A stretch of DNA of 64,000 bases from Lusitaniella coriacea LEGE 07157 (GCF_015207425.1 NZ_JADEWZ010000007.1:1-64000), one strand, 5' to 3'; counted from the first letter of the stretch, positions 16,639-27,076 are shown. A program made the numbers and translations. Notes: generated by a model not told the origin, from the sequence alone.

Positions 16639-17766
16639 TGGGTGATTGGCATCTAATATCTGAGACGTTATAAAGCGATTCATCCACCCTTCCAAATACT
16701 TGCGATTCGCCCGTTGCTCCTCTAAATCGTCCGTGTCCAAAGGATTGGGTGCTAACCCTTGAATCGCCGATGTGGTCACGCAAAACATCGATTTCTGGAA
16801 CGTCTGACAGATTTTAACCCGAAGATCGTCTTCCGCGCGATCGCCTTGCTGATAAATCTCGTGTAAATAGTCTGGCAAATAGTGGCGCATATCCTGCATG
16901 AGCAAAGTAGGCGGAATGCCCGAACCGCCAATGGGTAGGGGATCGGCGTACAGCGCGCCATAAGTGAAATCCGCTTGGAAATAGGGAATTTGATACGCTT
17001 GGGCATTGTAAGAAACCGTACCGGAAAAAGGCGTTCCTCGGAAGAAAATGGCTTCCACATACGGCACTCCCGTATCCATTAAAAAGGCTAAACCCGCCGA
17101 TTTAGGAATAAGGTCGTAGGTTTTACCTCGCAATTCCACCTTATAGGTAATCGGTTTACTCGCGTCGGCAACTAGACCGTCGAGAATGTGTTGAACCACT
17201 TGAGGAATCGATTCAATTTCACCTCGGTCGTAGCGGTCGGACAACTCGATAAAAATATCGCTCATTACCCGCCAAAATTGTCCCAAACCACTGTAATAGG
17301 ACATTTGCCGCACTTGTTCGGGTAAAAAGTCGGGGAAGAGCTTGTGCAACCCCAACATGAGAATATTTCCTTTCCATCGTGCTTGAATGGCTTGCTCTGC
17401 TGCGGTCTTAAATTCTGGGGTATCTAAGTAAGCATCTAAACCGCCGCCCCCATGCCAAAACATGGATTTCATGCAATACTCTGCATATTCAAAATTGATG
17501 CGATCGTGTCCCCAGTGTTTGAGCAATTTTTGGAGAGAAATATCTCCATTGAAATATTTAAATGCTGGAAATAGGTTTAAAAATTGATGTTCGGCAATGT
17601 AAATAAGATTGCGGGAGTAGGCATCTAAAACAACGCCATAACTTTTGAGAATTCCGACGACTTCTACCACGTTTTGAGGCGAGTCTTGGAGAAGGGCTTC
17701 TCCCGATTCTAAGCGGTAAATATATTCCGCTAGAGGATGTTTAGATGGCTCAAGCTTGACACTCAC
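16636..17766 (-). CDS. cupB: CO2 hydration protein CupB/ChpX
   Basis: The 376-residue protein matches the CO2-hydration (ChpX/ChpY, also CupB/CupA) family of NDH-1MS complexes, with the opening HPLAEYIYRLESGEALLQ and signature segments such as KYFNGDISLQKLLKHWGHDR and YCMKSMFWHGGGGLDAYL. These proteins sit on specialised thylakoid NDH-1 complexes and convert CO2 to bicarbonate. The size fits CupB, the constitutive low-affinity system, better than the longer CupA; this choice is inference. Its partners ndhD4/ndhF4 are not adjacent; bicA lies upstream on the same strand. The stop codon coincides with the terminal TA of the neighbouring MITE. Confidence 0.88.
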   Translation of the reverse strand: MSVKLEPSKHPLAEYIYRLESGEALLQDSPQNVVEVVGILKSYGVVLDAYSRNLIYIAEHQFLNLFPAFKYFNGDISLQKLLKHWGHDRINFEYAEYCMKSMFWHGGGGLDAYLDTPEFKTAAEQAIQARWKGNILMLGLHKLFPDFLPEQVRQMSYYSGLGQFWRVMSDIFIELSDRYDRGEIESIPQVVQHILDGLVADASKPITYKVELRGKTYDLIPKSAGLAFLMDTGVPYVEAIFFRGTPFSGTVSYNAQAYQIPYFQADFTYGALYADPLPIGGSGIPPTLLMQDMRHYLPDYLHEIYQQGDRAEDDLRVKICQTFQKSMFCVTTSAIQGLAPNPLDTDDLEEQRANRKYLEGWMNRFITSQILDANHP

Positions 17767-17995
17767 TAGAATTTATGCTGTTTTAAATATTCGCGATTAA
17801 TTATTATGTATTATCGCATCGGTTGGTGTTTATGGGGTTGGCAAACCTGCAACCCACTTGTTGGCGATTGCACCGAAAAACCCGAATTCTCCCCACGCAC
17901 TCTAAGGTAGACCTCAATACTTTGCTTGAATTGAAGAAGGAGGGAAAATTCCCCCAATAATTTCCTCAAAATTGAGGCAAATGCCATAACTTAAC

Positions 17996-19756
17996 TCACA
18001 ACGACCCGTCCCCTGGCGGATGACTCTGAACTTGTTTGGCAAGGTTCTCTGTCGCCTCGTTGGTTTCCGGATTGACCTCGAACCCATTTCCTCGAATCAA
18101 CTGTATCGCCTGCTGAAGTGCCGAGAGGCGATCTGGGACGCGATGGCTTGGGGGCATACGGTCAAGGATATCTAAGCGTTGCAGTCTTGACTTCACCCGA
18201 CCGCTCGCGCCTACCATGAAAACGTCTCGCCGCTTTTGACAAGCTTCTTTAACGATGTTTTCAATCGCGAGGGAAGCGGTTACACCGACAAAGGGAACGT
18301 CTGACAAATCGAGGATGAGAACCTCATAATTTTTGACAATTGACATTCGTTGGGAAATCGATTTTGCGGCTCCAAAACTCATCGGTCCCCCAAGGCGGAA
18401 TAGAAGAATGCGCCCTCCCGCTTCGGCAAGCAATTTCCGTTCTTCCGGTTTGAGTTGCAGCGTATCATCAGGAGTCGCGATCGCGGAAATATTTTCACTT
18501 TGCAAGTCGCTGAGGCGCTTCACCGTAAAAAGATTCGCCACGAATACCCCGACCACCACAGCCGTAATTAGATCCTCAAACACCGTGAGAAACAGAACCC
18601 CGTACATAATCGCCGCTGCTCTGAGGGAAACGCGATGCGCGCGCTTGAGAAAGCCCCAATCGATAATGTCAATTCCCACCTTAATCAAAATTCCCGCCAA
18701 AACTGCGTGGGGAATATGCTGAGTTAACTTGCCCGCACCAAAGAGAATTACCAGCAATACAAGTGCGTGAATGATCCCAGAGAGGGGCGTTTTTCCTCCC
18801 GTTTGTACGTTGACCACCGTGCGCATTGTGGCTCCGGCTCCTGGAAGCCCCCCAAACAGCCCAGAAACCATGTTTCCAATCCCTTGACCGATTAGTTCGC
18901 GATCGGAGTTGTGCTGAGTGCTGGTGATGTTATCGGCAACCAGTGAGGTGAGTAAAGAGTCAATGGAACCGAGGGTGGCTAGCATCAAACCATAACCCAA
19001 AATATCTCTGAGTTGAGACAAATCGAGGGTTGGAAAATGCAACTGCGGCAGCACTGCCGAAATATTGCCGATTTTATTAATGCCGCTATTGGGGAAAATC
19101 AACACCGAAATTAACGTAGCGACAATCAGGGCAAGTAAGGGAGAGGGAACAATCCGATTTAGCTTAGACGGCCACAAAAAAACGATCGCGAGGGTTAAAA
19201 TTCCCAAACCCGTTGCAATAGGATTGGGATTGGATAATTGTTCGGGCAGTTTGCTGAGAGAATCGACCACTCCCGCAGAACCCGGATATCCCAGCAAAGG
19301 ACCAATCTCAATCAGGATAATGATTGCGCCAACCCCCGACATAAAGCCGGAAATCACCGTGTAGGGCATGAGGGTGATGTATTGCCCCAATTTGAGAATG
19401 CCAAAGAGAATTTGGAATAAACCGCCCAGCATCACGATGGTAAAGGCGATTGCCAAACCTGTTGCGGGGTCTTCATTTTTTGCTGCTATAGCCGTAAAAA
19501 CCGTTGCCATAACAACAGTCATTGGTCCAGTGGGGCCGGAGATTTGCGAGGGGGTTCCGCCACACAGCGCAGCAAAAAAACCAACGCAAATCGCACCATA
19601 GAGTCCGATAGCAGCGCCAGCACCGTCTGTCAGAGATTCAACACCAGAAGAGACACCAAAGGCGAGTGCCAGAGGCAGCGCAACAATTGCAGCAGTGATG
19701 CCGCCATAGAGATCGCCGCGCCAATTTCTAAAATGTAAGGAATTGACAAGTTTCAT
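17996..19756 (-). CDS. bicA: SulP-family bicarbonate transporter BicA
   Basis: The 586-residue protein is a SulP (SLC26-type) transporter strongly like BicA, the Na+-dependent, high-flux bicarbonate importer of the cyanobacterial plasma membrane. The N-terminal HFRNWRGDLYGGITAAIVAL, GPTGPMTVVMATVFTA and IDIIDWGFLKRAH segments are BicA-like. About 10-14 membrane segments (residues 15-420) precede a cytosolic STAS domain (about 440-550; ILDLSDVPFVGVTASLAIE). It lies 30 bases after the inactive SbtA-like gene and may use that gene's promoter. cupB follows 229 bases downstream, so the two carbon-uptake genes may share regulation. Confidence 0.9.
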   Translation of the reverse strand: MKLVNSLHFRNWRGDLYGGITAAIVALPLALAFGVSSGVESLTDGAGAAIGLYGAICVGFFAALCGGTPSQISGPTGPMTVVMATVFTAIAAKNEDPATGLAIAFTIVMLGGLFQILFGILKLGQYITLMPYTVISGFMSGVGAIIILIEIGPLLGYPGSAGVVDSLSKLPEQLSNPNPIATGLGILTLAIVFLWPSKLNRIVPSPLLALIVATLISVLIFPNSGINKIGNISAVLPQLHFPTLDLSQLRDILGYGLMLATLGSIDSLLTSLVADNITSTQHNSDRELIGQGIGNMVSGLFGGLPGAGATMRTVVNVQTGGKTPLSGIIHALVLLVILFGAGKLTQHIPHAVLAGILIKVGIDIIDWGFLKRAHRVSLRAAAIMYGVLFLTVFEDLITAVVVGVFVANLFTVKRLSDLQSENISAIATPDDTLQLKPEERKLLAEAGGRILLFRLGGPMSFGAAKSISQRMSIVKNYEVLILDLSDVPFVGVTASLAIENIVKEACQKRRDVFMVGASGRVKSRLQRLDILDRMPPSHRVPDRLSALQQAIQLIRGNGFEVNPETNEATENLAKQVQSHPPGDGSL

Positions 19757-19786
19757 GGGGGAATGAGCGTTGGGTGAATTCTTAGC

Positions 19787-20241
19787 TTAAGTCCAAAATC
19801 GATCGATTGGTGCTGTGTAAATGGGAATGCCGATTAATAATGTTGAAGAGAAAGGTGAGGGCAAGAGCCATCGAGAGAGACAAACTGGGGTTCGCTTCGG
19901 GAACGGTCATTCGCATCGCAGCAGGAACGGCAATGGTAAGAGGCACTCGCGCATAATACCGCAAAGAGGAGGGCATCGCCTTGGGACATCCCCAAAACAT
20001 TCGCAATAAAAATTCCAATGATGGATGCTATTGCAACCACAGCAATTGATATATCGATACCGCTTTCGTGGATTTCGCGATCGCCTTTAAATCCAATTGC
20101 GAATAAAAGATAGAGGGAGAAAAGTTTGGGTCGTGGTAAAGGAATGTCTAAGTCAGACTGTAGAAATACTGCTACCATGCCAATAAAGAAAAATAGTACT
20201 GGCGGATTCAGTATATTGGAAAGAATGAAACTAGAATCCAT
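19787..20241 (-). pseudogene. Decayed SbtA-like (DUF897 type) bicarbonate transporter
   Basis: The start (MDSSFILSNILNPPVLFFFI, then SDLDIPLPRPKLFSLYLLFA) matches the N-terminus of the sodium-dependent bicarbonate transporter SbtA-like family. After GFKGDREIHESGIDI the reading jumps to the family's C-terminal part (VLGMSQGDALLFAVLCASAS), so about 190 central residues are missing. One inserted base near 19935 moves the ending to another frame (IAVPAAMRMTVPEANPSL), and a second near 19835 hides IGIPIYTAPIDRFWT. With both corrected, the family ending and a TAA at 19787-19789 return. It lies directly upstream of bicA on the same strand. Confidence 0.88.
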
Positions 20242-20445
20242 AGAGGATAATATCGCATTTAAGTCATTGAAAAGCTACAGCGATTGAAGGTTATTCGATT
20301 GTTTTAATGCGTCAATTGCATCGAGCTAGTTGAACTGTTTATAGCATGAGAATGTTCGTTCTTTTGGATTTTTTTTAAAAGTTTACGAACTTGAGAGTGT
20401 ATTGACCTGAATCATAAAATACGTCAATTCAAGGCATTTTTTAGA

Positions 20446-21993
20446 TTATTGAGAGGGTTTAATTAAAGTAAATCCTTCAGCAGTTCCAACTCTCGTAGAT
20501 TCAGGGATTTGGAGGGTTTCGAGGGTGGCAGCATCGAGGAGTAAATATTTTTGGTTTGCGAAGTGTTGTTGCAAAGATTGCAAATCGGCGGGGTGGACGG
20601 CGCGATCGCTGTAAAAATCTAGACTGGGGCGATTGTAGGGAAAAGAGGTATAAATTTCTGTGGTGGGTGGGGTATGTTTGCGAATTAATTCTCCTACTTT
20701 GGGAACGGGAAATTGTTCGTTGAGTTCCCATATCCAAGATTGAGAAAGCATGAGAAGTCCGAGGCTGAGGTACATTCCTAGGAAGAGAATGGGGATTGAG
20801 GGTTTGCGTACCATCCAACCCATTGTGACAATAATAACCCCACTCATTAAAATTAATACCCATTGAGGATCGGCTAGGATGAAGTATATTCCGCCGCCAA
20901 TGCCAACGAGAACCATTAATAGGAAAAATCTGTTTAAAAATCGAGGGTAAGCGCGTTTTTTGGGCAATTTTGCTATCTGTGCGCCGACGGCGAGGGCGAA
21001 GAAGGGATAGAAAGGCATGACGTACCAAGGGAGTTTGGTTCCCATGAAAGAGATGGTTCCCAGGAAGAGAATCGTACCAACCAGAACGAAATTGCCCCAA
21101 GTTTCCCGATTTCGGGCAGATTTGACTGCTAAATACAGTCCACCGGGTAAAAAGAGGAACCACGGGAAGCTATATTTGAGCAATTCAATCAAGTAGTAGA
21201 ATATTGAGCCATCATTCCCTTCAACAGCGGTAGTGAGGCGATTGAAGTTTTGGGTTCCCAGATGAATTTGAATGAAGAGATCGCCATATTTGAACCACTG
21301 GGCATAGTACCAGCTTAAGGTCATGGCACAGCCGAGAAGCACTCCCAACCAAGTGTAGGGATTTTTTAGGATTTTCCATTGACGATCGACTAAGATATAT
21401 GCGCCTGCAACTGCCCATAATGCGAACACGAGAACGCCTTTGGTGAGGGCGATGAGGGCGAGACAAATTCCCATTCCCAATGCCCAAGGGGGCGATTTTC
21501 GCGATCGCAGCAGGCAAAAGAGCAGGAGAATGAAGAAGGTATTGATAATCCCATCCAACATCATCAAGCGTCCGTGACGCACGACGGGCAAGAGGGTTAA
21601 ATAAACTGAAGCGGCGTAAAGGGCGGTGCGACGGTTGGGAAAAAGTTCCCGCCCGACGAGGTAGAGTAGGGGAACCCCCAAGGCGGAAATTAGGGCGACG
21701 GGAAGGCGAGTCGTCCATTCATTAAAGCTGCCGAAAAGATGATAGCTGCTGGCGATAATCCAGTACCCTAGGGGAGGTTTGAGGAAGTAGGGTTGCCCGA
21801 AGAAGGTGAGGTACAGCCAGTTTCCTTGGCGATAAAGTTCTCTGGCGACGATTGCGTGAGATCCTTCATCCCAGTCTCGTAGGGGTAGATTGCCGAGGTT
21901 AATCGTCCACAGCGCGATCGCGGCAAGCCCTAAAATAATAAACCATTGGCGATCGTTGAAGGCGCGATCGAAAAAGATAGCAAATTTCTTCAT
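20446..21993 (-). CDS. GT39-type membrane glycosyltransferase (ArnT/PMT-like)
   Basis: The 515-residue protein has about 11-13 hydrophobic helices. Near the N-terminus RDWDEGSHAIVARELYRQGNW carries the acidic catalytic site of the PMT/ArnT superfamily in its first large periplasmic loop, followed by PYFLKPPLGYW, a known conserved loop. Such enzymes move a sugar from a polyprenyl-phosphate donor to a lipid or protein on the periplasmic face. Donor and acceptor are unknown. The short periplasmic C-terminal region (about 450-515) has an alpha/beta appearance. The gene is divergent from the membrane protein at 22030-23592, with only 36 bases between their starts. Confidence 0.85.
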   Translation of the reverse strand: MKKFAIFFDRAFNDRQWFIILGLAAIALWTINLGNLPLRDWDEGSHAIVARELYRQGNWLYLTFFGQPYFLKPPLGYWIIASSYHLFGSFNEWTTRLPVALISALGVPLLYLVGRELFPNRRTALYAASVYLTLLPVVRHGRLMMLDGIINTFFILLLFCLLRSRKSPPWALGMGICLALIALTKGVLVFALWAVAGAYILVDRQWKILKNPYTWLGVLLGCAMTLSWYYAQWFKYGDLFIQIHLGTQNFNRLTTAVEGNDGSIFYYLIELLKYSFPWFLFLPGGLYLAVKSARNRETWGNFVLVGTILFLGTISFMGTKLPWYVMPFYPFFALAVGAQIAKLPKKRAYPRFLNRFFLLMVLVGIGGGIYFILADPQWVLILMSGVIIVTMGWMVRKPSIPILFLGMYLSLGLLMLSQSWIWELNEQFPVPKVGELIRKHTPPTTEIYTSFPYNRPSLDFYSDRAVHPADLQSLQQHFANQKYLLLDAATLETLQIPESTRVGTAEGFTLIKPSQ

Positions 21994-22029
21994 TCTTGGA
22001 ACGGGTGTTTGTTTACCGATTTAGCTATA

Positions 22030-23592
22030 ATGTCATCTGCATCATTGACGCTCAAAGGATGGGTTCAAACTTTTTTTAAGGACGATCGCGCGTTTGTGCG
22101 AGTTTCGATCTGTCTCTTTTTTGGGTTGGGGTTAATTGGCATTCTCAATCATGCCATGTGGCGCGACGAATTGACGATTTGGTTAATTGTTAGAGATAGC
22201 GAATCTTGGAAAGATTTTCTTGAAGTTATTCGCTACGAACCCCATCCTGCATTATGGTATTTTTGCGTTGCCGTCCTCTTTCGGCTTTCCCAAAATCCTG
22301 CAATTATGCAGCTTTTTCATTTGGGTATTGGTACGATTGGTGCTTATCTCTTTTTGCGCTACTCCCCCTTCAGCAAAGTCCATAAAATCCTCTTTATTTT
22401 TGGCTATCTTCCTTTTTATGAGTATCTGATTATTAGCCGCAACTATAGTTTGGGAATTCTGTTTGCTTTCTGGTTTTGTACGTTGTATGAAACTCGAAGA
22501 CGAAGTTATTTAGGATTGTCCATCCTATTATTTCTAATATCTAATGCGAATGCGTATAGTTTATTTATTGCGGTTGCCTTGGGAGCAACGCTTATTCTAG
22601 AGTATATATTTCGTAATGAATTTGATTATAGAACGCGAGCAAGCTTTCTCGATCGATTAACAAGCCTCACAATTTTCATATTGGGTGCATTCAGCTCAAT
22701 TGCTTTTTTGATTCCTCCTGGGGACAATTTAGAACATGGCGGACTGAGTTCTGGATGGACATTTGTTTTTAGCCTAAGACATTTTTTTACGGCTTTAGCA
22801 CGCCTATGGAATAGTTATATTGTTGTCATTGTTGCTGGAGACTCCAAATATTATAGTGTTGTCATTTGCGGAGTTCTATCGTTGGTGATAATAGCTTTTG
22901 TGTCTGGATTTTTAATTAAAAAACATTTAGCGTTGTTCTTTTACTTGTTTGCAACAACAGAAATCTTGTTGTTTACTTACACAAAATTCTTAGGCGCACA
23001 GAGACATTTCGGGCATTTATACATCGTCTTTATAATTGCTTTATGGCTAGCAAATTATTATCCAACTTCAAATAGACTAGCATCTTCGATCGCGCGATCG
23101 CGCGTTTTATCGAATTGGATGGAATTTGCAAGTTTTCATAAAAAAACATTCATCACAATCATTTTATTATTACAATTGATTGCTGGAATCATTGCGTTTA
23201 ATCGAGATTTAGTGATTCCTTACTCTGCGAGTAAAGCAACTGCAAGCTATATTAAAGCGAACAACCTCGATCGACTCTTTATTGTAGGAAGCGAAGATGT
23301 GGCGATGGCTCCCATTAGCGGTTATTTAAATCAAAAAATTTACTATCCCGAACGTCAAGGCTTAGGCAGTTTTGTATTATTCAATACGGCTAGAGAAAAA
23401 GTTGACATTGAAGAAACTTTAAACCAAGTCGAGCGGCTTCTCCAAGAAAAGTATTCAGAAATTCTCTTGATTTTGAATTACGAGCTGAAAGTTTTTAGGA
23501 ATGAGCTACAGATTATTCCAGTAGAGCAATTTACGGAGAGTCTGATTTATAATGAAAAATACTATTTATATTACGTCACAAGAACCAACTAA
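22030..23592 (+). CDS. Polytopic membrane protein, possibly glycosyltransferase-like
   Basis: The 520-residue protein (ATG 22030; the frame is open 28 codons further upstream, over the divergent gene) has about 9-11 hydrophobic helices and a soluble C-terminal portion (about 400-520). The early MWRDELTIWLIVRDSESWKD followed by YEPHPALWYF resembles the first periplasmic loop of GT39/GT83-type enzymes, with Asp-Glu in the catalytic position, so a polyprenyl-phosphate-dependent sugar transferase is the best guess. It is AT-rich compared with its neighbours. The partner at 20446-21993 is divergent and has a similar architecture. Confidence 0.7.
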   Translation: MSSASLTLKGWVQTFFKDDRAFVRVSICLFFGLGLIGILNHAMWRDELTIWLIVRDSESWKDFLEVIRYEPHPALWYFCVAVLFRLSQNPAIMQLFHLGIGTIGAYLFLRYSPFSKVHKILFIFGYLPFYEYLIISRNYSLGILFAFWFCTLYETRRRSYLGLSILLFLISNANAYSLFIAVALGATLILEYIFRNEFDYRTRASFLDRLTSLTIFILGAFSSIAFLIPPGDNLEHGGLSSGWTFVFSLRHFFTALARLWNSYIVVIVAGDSKYYSVVICGVLSLVIIAFVSGFLIKKHLALFFYLFATTEILLFTYTKFLGAQRHFGHLYIVFIIALWLANYYPTSNRLASSIARSRVLSNWMEFASFHKKTFITIILLLQLIAGIIAFNRDLVIPYSASKATASYIKANNLDRLFIVGSEDVAMAPISGYLNQKIYYPERQGLGSFVLFNTAREKVDIEETLNQVERLLQEKYSEILLILNYELKVFRNELQIIPVEQFTESLIYNEKYYLYYVTRTN

Positions 23593-23641
23593 TCCACGCA
23601 ATTCGTAAACGAATAATCTTTTAAACTAGGTATAACTTCTT

Positions 23642-26308
23642 ATGTCTTTCGTTGGCTTACACATTCATAGCGACTACAGTTTACTTGATGGAGCGTCTCA
23701 ACTGCCGGGACTGGTCGATCGCGCGGTTGAATTAGGAATGCCCGCGATCGCGCTCACGGATCACGGAGTAATGTACGGTGCCATTGAACTGATTAAAACC
23801 TGTCGCAACAAAAAAATCAAGCCGATTATCGGTAATGAAATGTATGTCATCAATGATGATATCGAAGTCAAACACAAGCGAATTCGTAAGTATCACCAAG
23901 TTGTATTAGCTAAAAACACCAAAGGCTATAAAAATCTCGTCAAACTCACCTCAATTTCTCAACTCAAAGGCTATCAAGGAAAAGGGATTTTTGCTCGTCC
24001 TTGTATTAATAAAGAACTTCTCCAGCAATATAACGAAGGCTTAATTGTTACCAGTGCCTGTTTGGGTGGCGAAGTTCCCCAAGAAATTCTCAAAGGAGAC
24101 TTAGAAAAAGCCCGCGGGGTTGCAGCCTGGTATAAAGGCGTTTTTGGCGAAGATTATTACCTAGAAATTCAAGATCACGGTTCTCCCCAGGATCGCATTG
24201 TTAACGTTGAAATTGTCAAAATTGCCCAGGAACTCGATATCCAAATTATTGCCACAAACGACTCTCATTTCACCGCTTGCAATGACGTAGAAGCCCACGA
24301 TGCTCTTTTGTGCATCCAAACCCAAAAATTGATTACAGAAGACAAGCGATTGCGCTATAGCGGGACGGAATATCTTAAATCCGCCGAGGAGATGAAGCAG
24401 TTATTCCGCGACCACTTACCCAATGATGTCATCGATCGCGCGATCGCGAACACCCTTGAAGTTGCCGAAAAAGTTAAGCCCTATAAAATCATGGGCGAAC
24501 CTCGCATCCCTGACTATCCCGTTCCAGCCGGGTACACCGCCGATGCTTATCTCGAAGAAGTGACTTGGGACGGTTTGAAAGAACGCCTCAAATGTCATTC
24601 CCGTTCGGAAATTTCTCCCACCTACAAAGAACGGTTGGAATACGAACTCAAAATGATGCAACGGATGGGATTTTCCACCTACTTTCTCGTTGTTTGGGAC
24701 TATATTAAATACGCTAGAGATCGCAACATTCCTGTTGGGCCCGGACGAGGTTCTGCGGCGGGTTCTCTCGTAGCTTACGCCCTTAAAATAACCAATATTG
24801 ACCCCGTGCATCATGGGCTTCTTTTTGAGCGATTCCTAAATCCCGAACGTAAATCCATGCCCGATATCGATACAGATTTTTGCATTGAAAGACGGGATGA
24901 AGTGATTAAATACGTCACGGAAAGATACGGTCAAGAAAACGTCGCCCAAATCATTACTTTCAACCGCATGACCTCAAAAGCGGTGCTAAAAGATGTTGCC
25001 AGGGTGTTAGATATTCCCTACGCTGAATCCGACCGCATGGCAAAATTAATTCCCGTTTCGCGGGGAAAACCTGCCAAACTGAAAGTAATGATCTCCGACG
25101 ATACGCCCTCGCCAGAATTCAAAGCAAAATATAACAGCGATCCCCTCGTTAAACGTTGGTTAGATATGGCAATTCGCATCGAAGGGACAAACAAAACCTT
25201 CGGCGTTCATGCTGCGGGAGTTGTCATTTCGTCCCAACCTTTAGATGAAGTCGTTCCCCTGCAACTCAACAACGAAGGGGCAGCTATTACTCAATATTCA
25301 ATGGAAGAATTGGAATCCTTGGGACTTCTGAAAATGGATTTCTTGGGATTGAAAAATCTGACCACAATTCAAAGAGCAATTGAATTAATTAAAGAAAATA
25401 GTCATATTGAATTAGATGCCGACCAACTTCCTCTTGATGAGCGCAAAGCACTCCATATTCTTGCAAAAGGAAGTTCCAAAAAACTCCCAGATGATATCAA
25501 AAAAACCTACAAACTTTTCAAAGATGGGGAACTAGAGGGGATTTTCCAAGTTGAATCGGAAGGAATGCGTCAAATTGTCAAAGATTTAAAACCATCGGGA
25601 ATTGAAGATGTTTCTTCAATTCTTGCTCTCTATCGTCCGGGTCCTTTGGATGCAAAATTAATTCCCGATTTTATTAACCGCAAACACGGACGTGAACCCA
25701 TTGAATACGAACACGATCTCCTAAAACCCATTCTTGAAGAAACCTACGGTATTTTGGTCTATCAAGAACAAATTATGAAAACCGCTCAGGATTTAGCCGG
25801 ATACTCCTTGGGACAAGCGGATTTGCTGCGGCGAGCAATGGGAAAGAAAAAGATTTCTGAGATGCGAAAACATCGAGAAATGTTCATTGATGGCTCGACA
25901 AAAAATGGCGTACCCCAAAATATTGCCGAACACCTTTTCGACCAAATGGTTAAGTTTGCCGAGTATTGTTTGAGTTATGATACGGAAGTTTTGACAGTTG
26001 AATATGGCAAATTGCCGATTGGTAAAATCGTAGAAGAAGCTATTCAATGCACGGTTTATAGTATCGATAAAAATGGTTATTTCTATACTCAACCGATCGC
26101 GCAATGGCACAATCGCGGCAAACAAGAGGTCTTTGAATATACGCTAGATAACGGTTCTGTGATTCGAGCAACGCAAGATCATAAGTTCATGACGCAAGAG
26201 GGACAAATGCTTCCTATTGATGAGATTTTTGAGCGAGGTTTAGAACTCAAGCAAACGAATTTGTTCCCCAGTATTGGGCATCAAAGTTTAACCCAACAAG
26301 TTAGTTAG
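23642..26308 (+). CDS. dnaE: DNA polymerase III alpha subunit, N-terminal half with split-intein N part
   Basis: The 888-residue protein holds the PHP domain ([11 protein letters not shown] at the start) and the palm/thumb part of the replicative polymerase, including the catalytic PDIDTDF motif. It ends inside the polymerase: after FAEY the last 113 residues (from Cys776) are a DnaE-type split-intein N-half. Its partner, encoded elsewhere, must carry IntC and the C-terminal polymerase; trans-splicing would join the two. The gene is too short to encode an entire alpha subunit. It has no matching downstream half in this window. The start ATG 23642 gives the family N-terminus [17 protein letters not shown]. 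Confidence 0.97.
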   Translation: MSFVGLHIHSDYSLLDGASQLPGLVDRAVELGMPAIALTDHGVMYGAIELIKTCRNKKIKPIIGNEMYVINDDIEVKHKRIRKYHQVVLAKNTKGYKNLVKLTSISQLKGYQGKGIFARPCINKELLQQYNEGLIVTSACLGGEVPQEILKGDLEKARGVAAWYKGVFGEDYYLEIQDHGSPQDRIVNVEIVKIAQELDIQIIATNDSHFTACNDVEAHDALLCIQTQKLITEDKRLRYSGTEYLKSAEEMKQLFRDHLPNDVIDRAIANTLEVAEKVKPYKIMGEPRIPDYPVPAGYTADAYLEEVTWDGLKERLKCHSRSEISPTYKERLEYELKMMQRMGFSTYFLVVWDYIKYARDRNIPVGPGRGSAAGSLVAYALKITNIDPVHHGLLFERFLNPERKSMPDIDTDFCIERRDEVIKYVTERYGQENVAQIITFNRMTSKAVLKDVARVLDIPYAESDRMAKLIPVSRGKPAKLKVMISDDTPSPEFKAKYNSDPLVKRWLDMAIRIEGTNKTFGVHAAGVVISSQPLDEVVPLQLNNEGAAITQYSMEELESLGLLKMDFLGLKNLTTIQRAIELIKENSHIELDADQLPLDERKALHILAKGSSKKLPDDIKKTYKLFKDGELEGIFQVESEGMRQIVKDLKPSGIEDVSSILALYRPGPLDAKLIPDFINRKHGREPIEYEHDLLKPILEETYGILVYQEQIMKTAQDLAGYSLGQADLLRRAMGKKKISEMRKHREMFIDGSTKNGVPQNIAEHLFDQMVKFAEYCLSYDTEVLTVEYGKLPIGKIVEEAIQCTVYSIDKNGYFYTQPIAQWHNRGKQEVFEYTLDNGSVIRATQDHKFMTQEGQMLPIDEIFERGLELKQTNLFPSIGHQSLTQQVS
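25967..26305 (+). other. DnaE split intein, N-terminal fragment (IntN)
   Basis: The fragment starts with the nucleophile Cys at codon 776 (25967-25969) right after FAEY. Block A is [14 protein letters not shown]. Block B is [12 protein letters not shown], with the Thr-x-x-His pair that activates the first acyl shift. [12 protein letters not shown] is the usual last helix before the break. At 113 residues it lies between the well-known Npu (about 102) and Ssp (about 123) fragments, with a short unique tail after KQTNLFPS. Confidence 0.95.
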
Positions 26309-26563
26309 AATTGCGCTAAACCTTTGATAATTGCTATAGCTGCATTGAGGTAGGGACGATCCAAATGTCATTTAGAGAATTGCTATATATCGATATTTCG
26401 CGATCCAAACTTTCTAGATTGTCTTCGATTGAGATGTAATTGTAAAACCAATCTTAAGATACTTAAAATATTAAACTGCTCTCATCAACTGAATGAATTA
26501 CCGTTAATAGCGTGTTTACTTGCTACAATCGAGATTACCCGGTCTGAATTTCGTTCAAAAGAA

Positions 26564-27076
26564 ATGACTCAAGAACTTTTAGAGTTACGCCAATCCATCC
26601 TAGAAAGGCGCTATGATGATGCGTTAGCGCTGGTTGACGAACTCGAAAGTATGGGCAAGCAAGCTATTTTACGCAATATTGAATCTTTTTTAGTTCGGTT
26701 ACTCATTCATTTAATCAAAAATCAAATTGAGCAACGCTTTACTAACTCTTGGATTGCTTCAATCTCCGACTCAGTTATTCAAATTGCAAAGCTTAATATC
26801 AAAGGTAATAAAACTGCGTATTACATAAAATCCGAAGATTGGCAATCTTATTTAGAAGAAGCATTTACTCAAGCCATTCGTCCTGCCAGTGTTGAAATAT
26901 TAGACGGTCAACTAAAGCCCAAACAACTCGAAAAACAAATTGCTAAAACAGAACTTTTTAATACAGCAAAGCAGTTATTATTCCTCACCTACGACACAAA
27001 AATTGTAAAACTTCCAGATTGTATTGATACTGTGCTGATGAATTTACCTGGGGGAGAGGATTGGTTTGAGAACTAA
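26564..27076 (+). CDS. DUF29-like protein
   Basis: The 170-residue protein (ATG 26564 chosen because MTQELLELRQSILERRYDDA is a common start in this cyanobacterial family; the frame extends 45 codons upstream with no family resemblance) is predicted to be mainly alpha-helical. Segments such as LRNIESFLVRLLIHLIKNQIEQR and AYYIKSEDWQSYLEEAFTQA suggest a DUF29 member. DUF29 proteins are common in multiple copies in cyanobacteria and have no proven function. No membrane segment is present. It stands alone in a region with low HIP1 density. Confidence 0.7.
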   Translation: MTQELLELRQSILERRYDDALALVDELESMGKQAILRNIESFLVRLLIHLIKNQIEQRFTNSWIASISDSVIQIAKLNIKGNKTAYYIKSEDWQSYLEEAFTQAIRPASVEILDGQLKPKQLEKQIAKTELFNTAKQLLFLTYDTKIVKLPDCIDTVLMNLPGGEDWFEN

